From Bacillota bacterium (lineage in GTDB: Bacteria; Bacillota; SHA-98; UBA4971), in contig JAAYXB010000052.1 in assembly GCA_012516125.1 (NCBI GenBank), forward strand, positions 1 through 50,417: a stretch of 50,417 nucleotides of DNA, read 5' to 3'. Positions within the stretch are counted from its first letter, which is position 1, and each line of letters starts with the position of its first letter. Position numbers and translations under genes: made by a program. The notes under the pieces are model-generated. The model saw nothing but the letters and a program-made list of their open reading frames with translations. It did no database searches and was not told the DNA's origin. This document shows, one piece after another, positions 8,530 to 17,662 of the stretch.

Positions 8530-10092
8530 ATGCCAGGTATGACGGATCCCGAGCGTGTCGTTGAGATGGAAGGTATCACAAAGCAGTTCCCCGGCGTACT
8601 TGCCAACGATCACGTCGACTTCGCAGCGTTTCGCGGCCGCGTTCACGCCCTCGTCGGCGAAAACGGCGCCGGGAAGACCACTCTCATGAGCATCCTATAC
8701 GGGCTCACCCGACCTGACGAGGGCACCATCCGGGTCCGTGGCAGGGCGGTCTCTTTCAGCAGCGCGAGGGACGCCATCGCCTGCGGCATTGGCATGGTCC
8801 ACCAGCACTTCATGCTGGTGCCGTCTTACACTGTCGCCGAGAACATCATCCTCGGCCAGGAGCCGACACGGCGCCGCCTGTTCCTGGACATGCAGACCGC
8901 CAGGGAACGGGTGAGAGAGCTCTCGGACCGGTATGGCCTCGCCGTCGATCCCGACGCGCGCATCCGCGACCTGTCAGTGGGCACAAGGCAACGCGTGGAG
9001 ATCCTCAAGCTGCTCTACCGGGGACTCGACATCCTCATCCTGGACGAGCCTACCGCCGTTCTCACGCCCCAGGAAACCCAGGGTCTCTTCACCACGGTGC
9101 GGGCCCTCGCGGAGGATGGCAGGACCATCATCTTCATCACCCACAAGCTGCCTGAGGTCCTCGCCGTCTCCGATCAGGTGACAGTTCTCCGAAGGGGACG
9201 GGTCGTCGGAAACGTCAGGACCACCGACGTTACAATGAAGGATCTCGCCACGATGATGGTGGGCAGAGAGATTTCACTGACGGTTGACAGGACCCCGGCC
9301 GCCCCGCGCGGCGAGGTCCTTGCGCTCCGCGGCGTGACCGCCATCGATAACAGGGGCGTAAGCGCGCTGAAGGGCGTGACCCTCGAGGTGCGCGCCGGTG
9401 AGATCGTGACCATAGCAGGCGTCGAGGGGAACGGCCAGACCGAGCTTGCCGAGGTTATTGCAGGCCTGCGCCCGCTTGCGTCGGGCCAAATCCTCATCGA
9501 CGGGCACGACGCGTCGAGGCTTCCCCCGAGAAAGCGCCGGGAACTCGGCCTCGGATTCATACCTGAGGACAGAATGAAGACGGGGCTTGCCCTGGAAGCG
9601 AGCGTGGAAGAGAACTTCATCATCGGCCGACACCATAGCGAACCTTTCTCGCGTCGTGGGCGCCTCAACTTCCGTCGAATCAGAGAACACGCGCTGGAGC
9701 TCATCCGGGACTATGACGTCCGGACTCCCGGGGCGCAAGTCCCTGCTAAGACCCTGTCCGGCGGCAACCTCCAAAAGGCCGTCGTGGCGAGGGAATTCTC
9801 GCGGGGCGCGAAACTCTACGTAGTGGCGCAGCCCACACGCGGAGTGGACATCGGGTCCCTCGAGTTCATCCATCGCAGGATCGTTGAGATGCGCGAGCGG
9901 GGAGCAGGGATCCTGCTCATTTCGACAGACCTCGATGAAGTGTTCTCGCTGAGCGATCGCATCCTCGTGATGTACGGAGGAGAGATCACGGGCGAGTTCA
10001 GGCCCGACGCGACCAGCCGTGAGGAGATTGGCCTGTACATGACGGGGACGAAGCGTATGAACATGAGGCGGTCTACGACGGGGGTGGCATGA
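8530..10092 (+). CDS. Nucleoside ABC importer, double ATPase subunit
   Basis: Drives nucleoside uptake; 520 aa with two ABC domains like RbsA/NupA-type proteins. The first half has Walker A GENGAGKT (43-50), Q-loop MVHQHFML, signature LSVGTRQRVEI, Walker B ILILDEPTAVL and the H-loop FITHKL. The second half has a degenerate Walker A (GVEGNGQTEL, no Lys), signature LSGGNLQKAV and Walker B-like YVVAQPTRGVD, as is usual in this family. AGGAGG lies 11 nt before the ATG; ATG at 8539 is an alternative. The stop overlaps the next permease start by 4 bp. Confidence 0.96.
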   Translation: MPGMTDPERVVEMEGITKQFPGVLANDHVDFAAFRGRVHALVGENGAGKTTLMSILYGLTRPDEGTIRVRGRAVSFSSARDAIACGIGMVHQHFMLVPSYTVAENIILGQEPTRRRLFLDMQTARERVRELSDRYGLAVDPDARIRDLSVGTRQRVEILKLLYRGLDILILDEPTAVLTPQETQGLFTTVRALAEDGRTIIFITHKLPEVLAVSDQVTVLRRGRVVGNVRTTDVTMKDLATMMVGREISLTVDRTPAAPRGEVLALRGVTAIDNRGVSALKGVTLEVRAGEIVTIAGVEGNGQTELAEVIAGLRPLASGQILIDGHDASRLPPRKRRELGLGFIPEDRMKTGLALEASVEENFIIGRHHSEPFSRRGRLNFRRIREHALELIRDYDVRTPGAQVPAKTLSGGNLQKAVVAREFSRGAKLYVVAQPTRGVDIGSLEFIHRRIVEMRERGAGILLISTDLDEVFSLSDRILVMYGGEITGEFRPDATSREEIGLYMTGTKRMNMRRSTTGVA

Positions 10093-11180
10093 TGGGCACG
10101 CGCTCAACGGGCAACACGTTCATCGATTTCTTGCGAGGCAGGTTGCAGACCGCCGGGACCCTGGCTTTCGCGATATTCCTGGCCTTCGCGGTCGGCGCGG
10201 TCATCATCGCGGCAAGCGGTGATAGCCCAATTGTCGCCTACGGCGCCATGTTCCAGGGAGCGTTCGGTGGCGTCTCGAAGACCGCTTCCACCCTCGCCAA
10301 AGCGACGCCGCTCATCATGACAGGCCTCTCTGTCGCGGTGGCGTTCAATGCCGGTATCTGGAACATCGGGTCGGAGGGCCAGCTCTTCCTGGGCGGGTTT
10401 GCCGCGGCATGGGTGGGCTTCACCGTGAAGGGCCTGCCTTCGCCGATTCACATCTTGCTGTGCCTCGCTGCGGCGGTGCTGGTCGGAGCATTCTGGGCGT
10501 TCATCCCAGGTCTGCTTAGGGTGAAGGGCAACACGAACGAAGTGGTCACCACGATCATGGCCAACCACGTCGCCACGCTCTTCACCGCCTATCTCGTGAA
10601 CTATCCCTTCAAGGTACCCGGGTCGGCGCGAGGCGCCACAGTTTACATCGAGAAGACCGCCGAACTCCTCCGGCCGATCCCGTTTTCCCGGTTCTCACTG
10701 GGGTTTTTCATCGCCGTCGGACTGGTCGTCCTCGTCTACCACTTGATGACCAGGACCACGCTGGGGTACGAGTGGAAGATGGTGGGGCTGAACCCGGAAT
10801 TCTCACGATATGGCGGCATTTCCCCGGAGCGGGCCATGCTCTCGGCCATGCTCGTAAGCGGGGCCCTCGCGGCGACGGCGGGAGCGGTAGAGGTCATGGG
10901 TGTCCATCAGAGGTTCATCGATAACATCTCGCCCGGCTACGGGTTCGACGGCATCCTGATCGCTCTCATAGCGGGCAATAACCCCATAGGCGTCTTCTTA
11001 GTGGCCGTCCTTTTCGGTGCTCTGCGCACAGGCGCTATCGGAATGGAGCAGGCTACCACGATACCGTCAGAGCTCAGCAGCGTGATACAGTCGCTCATAA
11101 TCCTGGCAGTCGCGGCCCAGGTAGGATTCAATGTCCTCCTCGGGCGGATGAGAATGAGAAGGAGGCGGGCAACTTGTTAG
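10089..11180 (+). CDS. Nucleoside ABC importer permease 1
   Basis: Integral membrane permease, 363 aa, BPD_transp_2 family (YufP/NupB-like), with about 8-10 hydrophobic segments beginning TLAFAIFLAFAVGAVIIAA. Characteristic stretches are FNAGIWNIGSEGQL, RVKGNTNEVVTTIMANHVA, GYGFDGILIALIAGNNP and the GALRTGAIGM region. It starts within ATGA of the ATPase stop and overlaps the second permease by 7 bp, so the three are co-translated. It should pair with permease 2 to form the channel. Confidence 0.95.
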   Translation: MMGTRSTGNTFIDFLRGRLQTAGTLAFAIFLAFAVGAVIIAASGDSPIVAYGAMFQGAFGGVSKTASTLAKATPLIMTGLSVAVAFNAGIWNIGSEGQLFLGGFAAAWVGFTVKGLPSPIHILLCLAAAVLVGAFWAFIPGLLRVKGNTNEVVTTIMANHVATLFTAYLVNYPFKVPGSARGATVYIEKTAELLRPIPFSRFSLGFFIAVGLVVLVYHLMTRTTLGYEWKMVGLNPEFSRYGGISPERAMLSAMLVSGALAATAGAVEVMGVHQRFIDNISPGYGFDGILIALIAGNNPIGVFLVAVLFGALRTGAIGMEQATTIPSELSSVIQSLIILAVAAQVGFNVLLGRMRMRRRRATC

Positions 11181-12118
11181 GCAACTTCCTCTCGCTCGCG
11201 CTGGTACGGGCGTCCATACGCATGGCCACACCGCTCACCCTCGCGGCGCTTGGGGGGACCGTCACGATGCAGGCGGGTATCCTTAATATCGCTCTCGAGG
11301 GGATGATGCTTGCCGCAGCCTTCTTCGCGGTCGCAGCGAGCCACTTCTTCGCCAACGCGTGGCTGGGCCTTCTCGCGGGAGTGGTTGCAGCCACCCTGAT
11401 CGGGCTGCTCTACGCTTTCTTCGTGGTTGATCTGAAGGGTGACACGTTCGTGATCGGCATTGCCCTCAACATCTTCGCAGCCGGTGGTACGGTTTACCTG
11501 CTGCGATCCATGTTCGGGGTAAAGGGCGCTTTCGTGTCGGATCGTATAAGGACTCTGCCTGACATCTCCATTGGGCTTGCGAACGTGTCCGGTCCCATTG
11601 CCGAAGTCCTTGACGGCTACTCGATTCTTACATACGTTAGCTGGGCCCTGGTGCTCGCATTCTCCATCCTGTTCTACCGGACGGCGTTCGGGCTCCGCCT
11701 GCGAGCGGCGGGTGAGCACCCGGTCGCCCTTGAAACCGTTGGCGTCAGCACCCGGCGCATGAGGTATCTTGCGTACCTCGGATCCGGCATTCTGTGCGGG
11801 CTTGGAGGGGCGCACCTGTCGCTGGGCTACCTGAACCAGTTCGCCGAGAACATGGTGGCAGGGCGCGGGTTCATTGCGCTTGCGGCGACCATCTTCGGTC
11901 AGGGGCGACCTCTTCCGGTTTTCCTCGCGTGCGTCCTGTTCGGCGCGGCCGATTCCGTCGCCATCCGGTTCCAGAGCCTCGGCATCCCGCCCCAGTTCGC
12001 GCTGATGACACCGTACGTGGTGACCACCCTCGCGCTCTGGCTCGTATCAAGACCGCGGGCGCCGAGGGTGAAGGAAGCGACAGCACACATGAGCACAAAG
12101 GAGGCAGATGCGGCATGA
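11174..12118 (+). CDS. Nucleoside ABC importer permease 2
   Basis: Second membrane permease, 314 aa, YufQ/NupC-like. Family stretches include TPLTLAALGGTVTMQAGILN, IALEGMMLAAAF, FGLRLRAAGEHP, GGAHLSLGYLNQFAENM and GRGFIALAATIFGQGRP. It starts with TTG at 11174 behind AAGGAGG, inside the end of permease 1. Its stop overlaps the second nucleoside hydrolase as ATGA. With permease 1 and the ATPase it completes the importer. Confidence 0.95.
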   Translation: MLGNFLSLALVRASIRMATPLTLAALGGTVTMQAGILNIALEGMMLAAAFFAVAASHFFANAWLGLLAGVVAATLIGLLYAFFVVDLKGDTFVIGIALNIFAAGGTVYLLRSMFGVKGAFVSDRIRTLPDISIGLANVSGPIAEVLDGYSILTYVSWALVLAFSILFYRTAFGLRLRAAGEHPVALETVGVSTRRMRYLAYLGSGILCGLGGAHLSLGYLNQFAENMVAGRGFIALAATIFGQGRPLPVFLACVLFGAADSVAIRFQSLGIPPQFALMTPYVVTTLALWLVSRPRAPRVKEATAHMSTKEADAA

Positions 12119-13089
12119 CATCGGAACATAGCGGCCACAACAACGCAAGGCCTGTCATCCTCGATTGCGACCCGGGCCATGACGACGCCCTGGCGATCCT
12201 GCTGGCGGCGGCGTCGCCGGAATTGAAGGTGCTCGGGATCACCACCGTATGTGGTAACACCACACTTGCCAACTCCACCAGGAACGCCCTGCGCCTCGTG
12301 AATTTCGCGAACCTCGGCATACCGGTTGCGAGGGGCGCGGCAAAGCCACTCCTGCGCGAGCCGTCCCTCGATGTACCCAGGGTCATACATGGGGAGTCCG
12401 GGCTCAACGGTCCCGAGATTCCGGAGAGCCCTCGGGGAGCGGTAGAGGAGTCAGCAGTGGAGTTCATCGTCCGGACCCTGCGCGAGTCGGACCGGAAGAT
12501 CACGCTCATCCCGACTGGTCCGCTCACGAACATAGCCACGGTGCTCCTCGCTGCCCCCGACGTGAAAGACAAGGTTGAGGAGATCGTGCTCATGGGCGGC
12601 GCGCTTCTGCACGCCGGGAACATCACCTCGGCGGCGGAGTTCAACATCTACGCCGACCCAGAGGCAGCGAAGATTGTGTTCCACTCAGGGATCCCCATTA
12701 CCATGGTGGGCCTGGACGCCACCATGAAGTGCGTCCTTACGGACGACATCATCGCCGAGATACGGTCCATGGGCACCCCGGTGCCGGTCCTCGCCGCCGA
12801 CCTGCTGGACTTCTACAACTCCACAATCAAGCGCCATTACTCCGAGGCAGGCGGGTCGCTCCACGATCCCCTTGCAGTGGCGGTTGTCCTTGACAGGACC
12901 CTCGTGGAGACCCGTCTCATGTATGTGGACGTGGAGACGCAAAGCGAACTCACACGCGGAGAGACGGTGGGCGACGTCTGGGGCATCACGGGCCATCACC
13001 CCAACGTGGAGGTCTGTCTCGACGCAGATGGGGACCGGTTCTTCGAGCTGCTCATAGGCAGACTGCGGGCGAAGTGGGGACGGAAGTAG
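12115..13089 (+). CDS. Inosine/uridine-type nucleoside hydrolase (second copy)
   Basis: A 324-aa IunH-family enzyme translationally coupled to permease 2 through ATGA, with AAAGGAGG upstream. Signature CDPGHDD at residues 19-25, then TGPLTNIATVLL, VLMGGAL, AEFNIYADPEAA and HDPLAVAVVLD. Clearly homologous to the copy at 4966 over the whole length but diverged throughout, so it is an old paralogue rather than a recent duplication. Coupling to the importer suggests that incoming nucleosides are hydrolysed at once. Confidence 0.95.
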   Translation: MTSEHSGHNNARPVILDCDPGHDDALAILLAAASPELKVLGITTVCGNTTLANSTRNALRLVNFANLGIPVARGAAKPLLREPSLDVPRVIHGESGLNGPEIPESPRGAVEESAVEFIVRTLRESDRKITLIPTGPLTNIATVLLAAPDVKDKVEEIVLMGGALLHAGNITSAAEFNIYADPEAAKIVFHSGIPITMVGLDATMKCVLTDDIIAEIRSMGTPVPVLAADLLDFYNSTIKRHYSEAGGSLHDPLAVAVVLDRTLVETRLMYVDVETQSELTRGETVGDVWGITGHHPNVEVCLDADGDRFFELLIGRLRAKWGRK

Positions 13090-13144
13090 CTCTGGCGCGA
13101 ACGTGCTGCGCAGGCTGCGCGGAGCGAACTTCACGTTCAGGTCG

Positions 13145-13190
13145 GCAGGCTACGCGGCAGAGCGCACAGAGCCTGCAAGGCGTAGCCTGC
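13145..13190 (+). other. Long-loop inverted repeat after nucleoside operon
   Basis: GCAGGCTACGC (13145-13155) and GCGTAGCCTGC (13180-13190) form a perfect 11-bp stem with a 24-nt loop, 55 nt after the hydrolase stop. There is no U-run. It could stabilise the 3' end of the operon mRNA or act as a processing or termination element. Confidence 0.4.
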
Positions 13191-13344
13191 GCCACGCCAT
13201 CAAGAACCCGCGTGCTTTTGCCTGGCGTCGCAACGCTGCGCACGCAGAACCGATGAGAAGGCGACTCAAACAAGCTACGGATCTGGGTAGGGCAGGCCGT
13301 TCCCGGGCAACACTATAACGCTACGAAGAATAGGGGGAACGGCC

Positions 13345-14532
13345 GTGGAACGCATTTTCGTGCAACGCATTCAGCGCATTTTGAAGTCCCTTGGATTCTG
13401 GGCCGGCGCAACGCGCGCTGCCTTCTCATCGGCGAGCATGGTGCCTGTGGTGCTCGGCGGCGCCGTTGCGGCCGCCCACGGCGCCTTTGCCGTGGGGCCG
13501 TTCTTGTTGAGCGCCGCCGGGGTGCTCGCCCTGCACCTCGCGTCGAACCTCGTGAACGACTATTACGACTACGCAAGCGGCGCCGACGTGATCCGCGACA
13601 CCCGCACGCCGTTCTATGGCGGCGGGACGATCCTCGTCGAAGGGCGGCTGAGCCCCCGACAGGTGTCACAGGCTTACAGGCTTCTCTACACAGTTGCACT
13701 CGCCACAGGGATCGCCCTCGCCGCAATGCGCAGCGTCGGGGGTCTCGGCTTGCACGCGGGCCTCCAAGTCTCCGGCGCGGTTGCTGGCGGCAACGCTATC
13801 GCTCCTGGCGGTGGTGTCGGTGCCAGGGCTAGCGGCGGTGCCGCTCTGGGTGGTGCCGCTGTGCTCGCCCTCGGCCTTGCGGGCTTTCTGTGTGGCTACT
13901 TTTACACCGCGCCCCCATTGCGCCTCTCGTACCGGGGGTTCGGTGAGGCCACAATCGGCCTCTCTTTCGGGCCGCTCACCGTCGCCGGCGTCTACTTCGT
14001 GCAAGCCGGCAGGCTTGGCGTGGAGGCCCTGGAGGCTCTGGTCGCTTCGATCCCGCTGGGCCTCCTTGTGGCAGCCATAGTCTTCGTGAACGAGTTCCCG
14101 GACCGCGCCGCCGATGGCGCTGCCGGCAAGCGCACGCTCGTGGTCCGCCTCCCCTTGCGCACAGCCCTCACTGGCTACAGCGCGCTCGTACTGGCGCCGT
14201 TCGCTATCGTCGCCGCCGCCATCCTGCTCGGACTGCTCCCACCCCCGACCGCTCTTGCGTACCTCGCCCTGCCCCTCGCCGTGCGGGGCATCCGGAACCT
14301 GCGCGCCGCTCACGGCACTCCCGCTCCGCGCCCCGGTCCCGATAGTTGTGGTAGCTCCGGCGGTCCTGCAGATCCCGGTGCCCCGAGCGCCCTGGGTGCC
14401 CGCCAGGTCTCCACAGTCTGCGGCGCGTACCTTGCGCCCCGTCAGGTGGCAGCCAGCATCTTAACTATCCTGCTGCACCTCGCGGTGGGTCTCCTCCTCT
14501 CGCTGGGTTTCACCTTGGACTCATTGAGGTGA
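13345..14532 (+). CDS. UbiA-family prenyltransferase (MenA-like)
   Basis: Integral membrane enzyme, 395 aa, that would transfer a polyprenyl chain to an aromatic acceptor; MenA (menaquinone synthesis) is the nearest function by pattern. The two Asp-rich metal motifs are present: NDYYDYASGAD (71-81) and NEFPDRAAD later, with YFYTAPPLRLSYRG between. GTG at 13345 follows AGGGGG. It is longer than the usual 290-310 aa because of two low-complexity insertions: a Gly/Ala block near residues 130-172 and a Pro/Gly/Ser block near 325-355. Both lie between membrane segments. No other menaquinone gene is nearby, so the substrate is uncertain. Confidence 0.87.
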   Translation: MERIFVQRIQRILKSLGFWAGATRAAFSSASMVPVVLGGAVAAAHGAFAVGPFLLSAAGVLALHLASNLVNDYYDYASGADVIRDTRTPFYGGGTILVEGRLSPRQVSQAYRLLYTVALATGIALAAMRSVGGLGLHAGLQVSGAVAGGNAIAPGGGVGARASGGAALGGAAVLALGLAGFLCGYFYTAPPLRLSYRGFGEATIGLSFGPLTVAGVYFVQAGRLGVEALEALVASIPLGLLVAAIVFVNEFPDRAADGAAGKRTLVVRLPLRTALTGYSALVLAPFAIVAAAILLGLLPPPTALAYLALPLAVRGIRNLRAAHGTPAPRPGPDSCGSSGGPADPGAPSALGARQVSTVCGAYLAPRQVAASILTILLHLAVGLLLSLGFTLDSLR

Positions 14533-14553
14533 CTCAAGCCTGGAAATAGGAGC

Positions 14554-14752
14554 CTAAGTGATCGTGCGTCAGTTCTCGCCCATCTTCCAATCGTTGCTGG
14601 GTTGCCGGTGTTGCACTCGGGGACGGCGCCCCAAGCGGGGCGCGCTTCGCCAAAATCCGACCCGTCAAGCCAGTGGCCGGATTTTGACACCCCTCGTGCA
14701 ATCACCGGCAACCCCTCCCAAAAGTCGGGAACACTTCTGCATCCTCACTTAG
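14554..14752. repeat. Hairpin-forming dispersed repeat, copy 1 (MITE/REP-like)
   Basis: A roughly 200-bp imperfect palindrome. Its ends are inverted: CTAAGTGATCGTGCGTCAG at the left, and CTAAGTGAGGATGCAGAAG read on the minus strand from 14752. Inner arms pair again: TTGCCGGTGTTGCAC with GTGCAATCACCGGCAA, and AAAATCCG with CGGATTTT. A side hairpin GCGCCCC-AAGC-GGGGCGC lies in the left arm. It begins 21 bp after the prenyltransferase stop, and its right end supplies the stop codon of the convergent gene. Homologous to the repeat at 30906-31104. Confidence 0.7.
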
Positions 14753-17631
14753 ATACCCACAATCGCCGCGACTCTGTCTGCGTATTCCTGCGCCCTCCCG
14801 GCGGCGGCGTCCTCGGCAACGGCTTCAGAGTAGATATGGACGAACGGTTCCGCCGGGTCGGGGAGCACTAACAGCCAGCCATCGTCGAAGAAGAGGCGCA
14901 GCCCGTCGATGAACTCCCGCCGCATGTCGGCCGTTTCCTCGGCAAGCACGCGCATGACCCGGCCTTTGTGCTCCCACGGGCAGGACACCGAGCGGCGTAC
15001 CATGGGCGGGATTGCGAGGCTGTCCACGACATGCGACAGCTCCACGCCCTGCCGTGCGAGGAACTCAAAGACCTTTGCCAGCGAGAACATGGCATCGAAG
15101 GCCGGCTGGAACCTGGGAAAGATGAATCCACCCTCAGTGTCGCCGGCAAACAGGATGTCCTGCCCCGCCCTGGAGGCAAACTCCATCAGCGAGCGGGCGT
15201 CCTGCCTCGTTCGCACTATCCTCGCGCCGTTCTCCGCCGCGATGCGGTCCACCGCGCTCGTGGCGGCCACGGTCGCGACGACGAGCAGCCGACCGCCACT
15301 CGCGGAAGTAGAAGAACCAGGGGCACGGGTAGGGGCAGGGGCAGCGGCAGAGGCAGAGGCAGAGGCAGGGCCGGAGGTAGGGGCGGAGATAGAGAGAGAA
15401 GGAGAGGTGGAAGCGCCCACGGAGACGGAACCAGAGGCAGAACCAGAGGCGGAGGCAGAGGTAGGTATGGAGGTGGGGGTGGGGGTGGAGGTGGAGGTGG
15501 AGGCATCCGCAAAGGTAGAGCCCAGGGTGGCGCCAGAGGCAGAGGCGTGGATAGCGGCGGCCCCGCCACCAGGAACGGGAGCAGCAGCGGAGCGCCCGAA
15601 CCCATCGTGCGTCCCAGGCCCATCGTGCGTCCCAAGCCCATCGTGCGTCGCGAGCCCATCGCACATCCCGAACGCGTCGCGCGTCGCCAGCCAGACCACG
15701 GCCGCAAGCAGCGTGTTGCCCTCCACAACCCTCCCCATCTCATCCACAAGGGCTAGCCTCTCACCGTCGCTTTCTACGAATACCCCCATGTCAGCCTTTA
15801 GGGTGCTCACGGTCTCCGACAGCTTCCTGAGGTGGGCCTCCCGGTCATCGCGGGTCTTGGGGGCGCGCGAGTGATCGGGATACGCGTTCAGCGCAACCAT
15901 GTCGCACCCGAGCCGTCCGAAGATGCTCGGCAGGAACATGGAGAGTCTGCTGTATGCATAGTCCACCACCACGCTGAGACGGGAATGCGCGATGGCTCGC
16001 GCATCCACATAGTTGAAGAAAGCCTCCGTGTAAGGCTCGAGCACCCGCCCGGGGAACTCCAGTTTGCCTACTTCGTCCGCATCGGTACGGCGGAAGTCCT
16101 CGCGGAAAAAGATGTTCTCGATCTTGCGCTCGTGCGCCCTGGGCAGGTTGATGCCCTGACTGCCGAAAAGCTCGATCAGCGTGAGCCTGGGGTTATCTGG
16201 GGACACCCGGATGTGTACCCCTCCGTCCACGCCGAGCGTCTTGATGTTGTAGCGGCTGACCGGGAGGGGCGTGGAGCGGAGGTCGAAGATGTTCACGCCC
16301 ACCGTCATCAGGCCACAGATGATGGACCGGAGGATCATCCTCGACGCCGGGTGGTCGTCGCGGCTCGTGGTGACCGTCGCCCCCTTGCCGATGGAGCTTC
16401 CGAACGATGCCCCAAGCTTCATAGCGAACTCAGGTGTAAGCTCGATGTTCGTGAGGCCCGCAACGCCCCTGTCCTTGAAGATGGACCCGGGCCATTTCGT
16501 GCCCCAGATGAGGCTCATGGTCACGCGCGATCCCGGCTCGATGACCTTGTTCGGCCAAACCTTGATCTGAGGCTGGAGTATGGCGCCCTGTTCGATTCTG
16601 CACCTGTCACCCACCACGACGCCATCATGACACGTGACGAAGTCCTTGATAATGGCGTGCTGGCCTATGACGGCACCCCGCACCTCAGCGCCCTGGCCCA
16701 CGAAGGTGTCCTGCCAGAGGATGCTCCGCTGGATGACCGCATCCTTCTCGATTATGCAGTTATCCCCCATAAACGTGTACTCGAAGCAGCCAGCGCCTGG
16801 GCCTATCCGGCAGTTTCGGCCTATGACGAGCGGCCCCGAGAGGCAAGCGTTCGCGGCGATTTCCGTGCCCTCGCCGACCCAGATGTCGGCGCCGATCTTG
16901 TTGCCCGGGATCTCCACCTTCACCCTGCCCATCACGGCGTCCACCTGGGCCTGCCTGTATTGCTGGATGTTGCCCACGTCACACCAGTATCCGGACGCCA
17001 CGTGCGCGTAAAGCCTCTTCCCGTCGCGCAGAAGCGCCGGGAACACGTCCTGGCTGAAATCGGTGGGCTTTCCCGGATCTATGTAGTCGAGCACCTCGGG
17101 CTCGAGGATGTATATCCCCGTGTTGACGGTGTCGCTGAACACCTCGCCCCAGCTCGGCTTCTCCAGGAACCTGCGTATCCTGCCCTCATCGTCGGTGACT
17201 ACGATGCCGTACTCGAGCGGGTTATCAACCCGAGTAGTAACGATGGTCGCCACAGCCGACCTCGCCTCGTGAAACCTCACAGCTTCCTGAAGGTCGATGT
17301 CGGTGAGGGCGTCCCCGCTTATCACGAGCACCCGCTCCCGGCCGAACACCTCGGCAGCCTTCTTCACGCTGCCAGCCGTGCCGAGGGGCACGTCCTCCAC
17401 CGAGTAGGACAGGTGCAGGCCCAGCTCCGCCCCGTCGCCGAAAAAGCTCTCGATCTCGTCGGCGAGGTAATACAGAGTGACCGCGATGTCGGTGATCTCG
17501 TGGCGCTTCAGAAGCTCGAAGATGTGCTGGATGATGGGCTTGTTGACCACGGGCACCATCGGTTTCGGACGGTTACACGTGAGCGGACGCAGTCTGGTTC
17601 CCTCTCCACCTGCCATAACCACCGCTTTCAT
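14749..17631 (-). CDS. Fused sugar-1-phosphate nucleotidyltransferase / phosphomannomutase
   Basis: A 960-aa fusion. Residues 1-235 are a nucleotidyltransferase ([36 protein letters not shown]); 250-370 are a left-handed beta-helix; 380-960 form a phosphomannomutase-type domain. In the mutase part the active-site Ser is in [12 protein letters not shown], the metal loop is [11 protein letters not shown] (first acid Glu instead of Asp) and the sugar loop is [10 protein letters not shown]. It would interconvert mannose- or glucose-phosphates and make a GDP/NDP-sugar. A low-complexity insertion of about 120 residues splits the mutase domain. Neighbours are a GH57 enzyme and a GT4 synthase, pointing to alpha-glucan or mannan synthesis. 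Confidence 0.9.
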   Translation of the reverse strand: MKAVVMAGGEGTRLRPLTCNRPKPMVPVVNKPIIQHIFELLKRHEITDIAVTLYYLADEIESFFGDGAELGLHLSYSVEDVPLGTAGSVKKAAEVFGRERVLVISGDALTDIDLQEAVRFHEARSAVATIVTTRVDNPLEYGIVVTDDEGRIRRFLEKPSWGEVFSDTVNTGIYILEPEVLDYIDPGKPTDFSQDVFPALLRDGKRLYAHVASGYWCDVGNIQQYRQAQVDAVMGRVKVEIPGNKIGADIWVGEGTEIAANACLSGPLVIGRNCRIGPGAGCFEYTFMGDNCIIEKDAVIQRSILWQDTFVGQGAEVRGAVIGQHAIIKDFVTCHDGVVVGDRCRIEQGAILQPQIKVWPNKVIEPGSRVTMSLIWGTKWPGSIFKDRGVAGLTNIELTPEFAMKLGASFGSSIGKGATVTTSRDDHPASRMILRSIICGLMTVGVNIFDLRSTPLPVSRYNIKTLGVDGGVHIRVSPDNPRLTLIELFGSQGINLPRAHERKIENIFFREDFRRTDADEVGKLEFPGRVLEPYTEAFFNYVDARAIAHSRLSVVVDYAYSRLSMFLPSIFGRLGCDMVALNAYPDHSRAPKTRDDREAHLRKLSETVSTLKADMGVFVESDGERLALVDEMGRVVEGNTLLAAVVWLATRDAFGMCDGLATHDGLGTHDGPGTHDGFGRSAAAPVPGGGAAAIHASASGATLGSTFADASTSTSTPTPTSIPTSASASGSASGSVSVGASTSPSLSISAPTSGPASASASAAAPAPTRAPGSSTSASGGRLLVVATVAATSAVDRIAAENGARIVRTRQDARSLMEFASRAGQDILFAGDTEGGFIFPRFQPAFDAMFSLAKVFEFLARQGVELSHVVDSLAIPPMVRRSVSCPWEHKGRVMRVLAEETADMRREFIDGLRLFFDDGWLLVLPDPAEPFVHIYSEAVAEDAAAGRAQEYADRVAAIVGI
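15300..15672 (-). repeat. Low-complexity repeat block inside the mutase domain
   Basis: Two in-frame repeat types sit between conserved mutase motifs. At 15601-15672 an 18-bp unit (CCCATCGTGCGTCCCAGG) occurs four times and encodes DGLGTH-type hexapeptides. At about 15300-15560 degenerate 6-bp units encode Ser/Thr/Ala/Pro dipeptides ([22 protein letters not shown]). The block is about 120 residues (654-778). Confidence 0.8.
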
Positions 17632-17662
17632 GTCAAGCCCCCCACTCGCGATACCAGCTCTC

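Noticed and set aside
14442-14711. Protein coded by the dispersed repeat (minus strand; GVSKSG start shared by both copies)
   Set aside because: The two copies align at peptide level only because they have few gaps at DNA level. Start codons, ribosome-binding sites and stops differ, and the DNA is palindromic.
15595-15672. CRISPR-like array from the regularly spaced CCCATCGTGCG repeats
   Set aside because: The units are contiguous 18-bp in-frame repeats with no spacers, inside a conserved coding sequence.
14909-15874. Long plus-strand open frame opposite the mutase fusion gene, rich in Glu/Ala
   Set aside because: It is the complement of the Ser/Thr repeat and conserved mutase codons; all recognisable motifs are on the minus strand.
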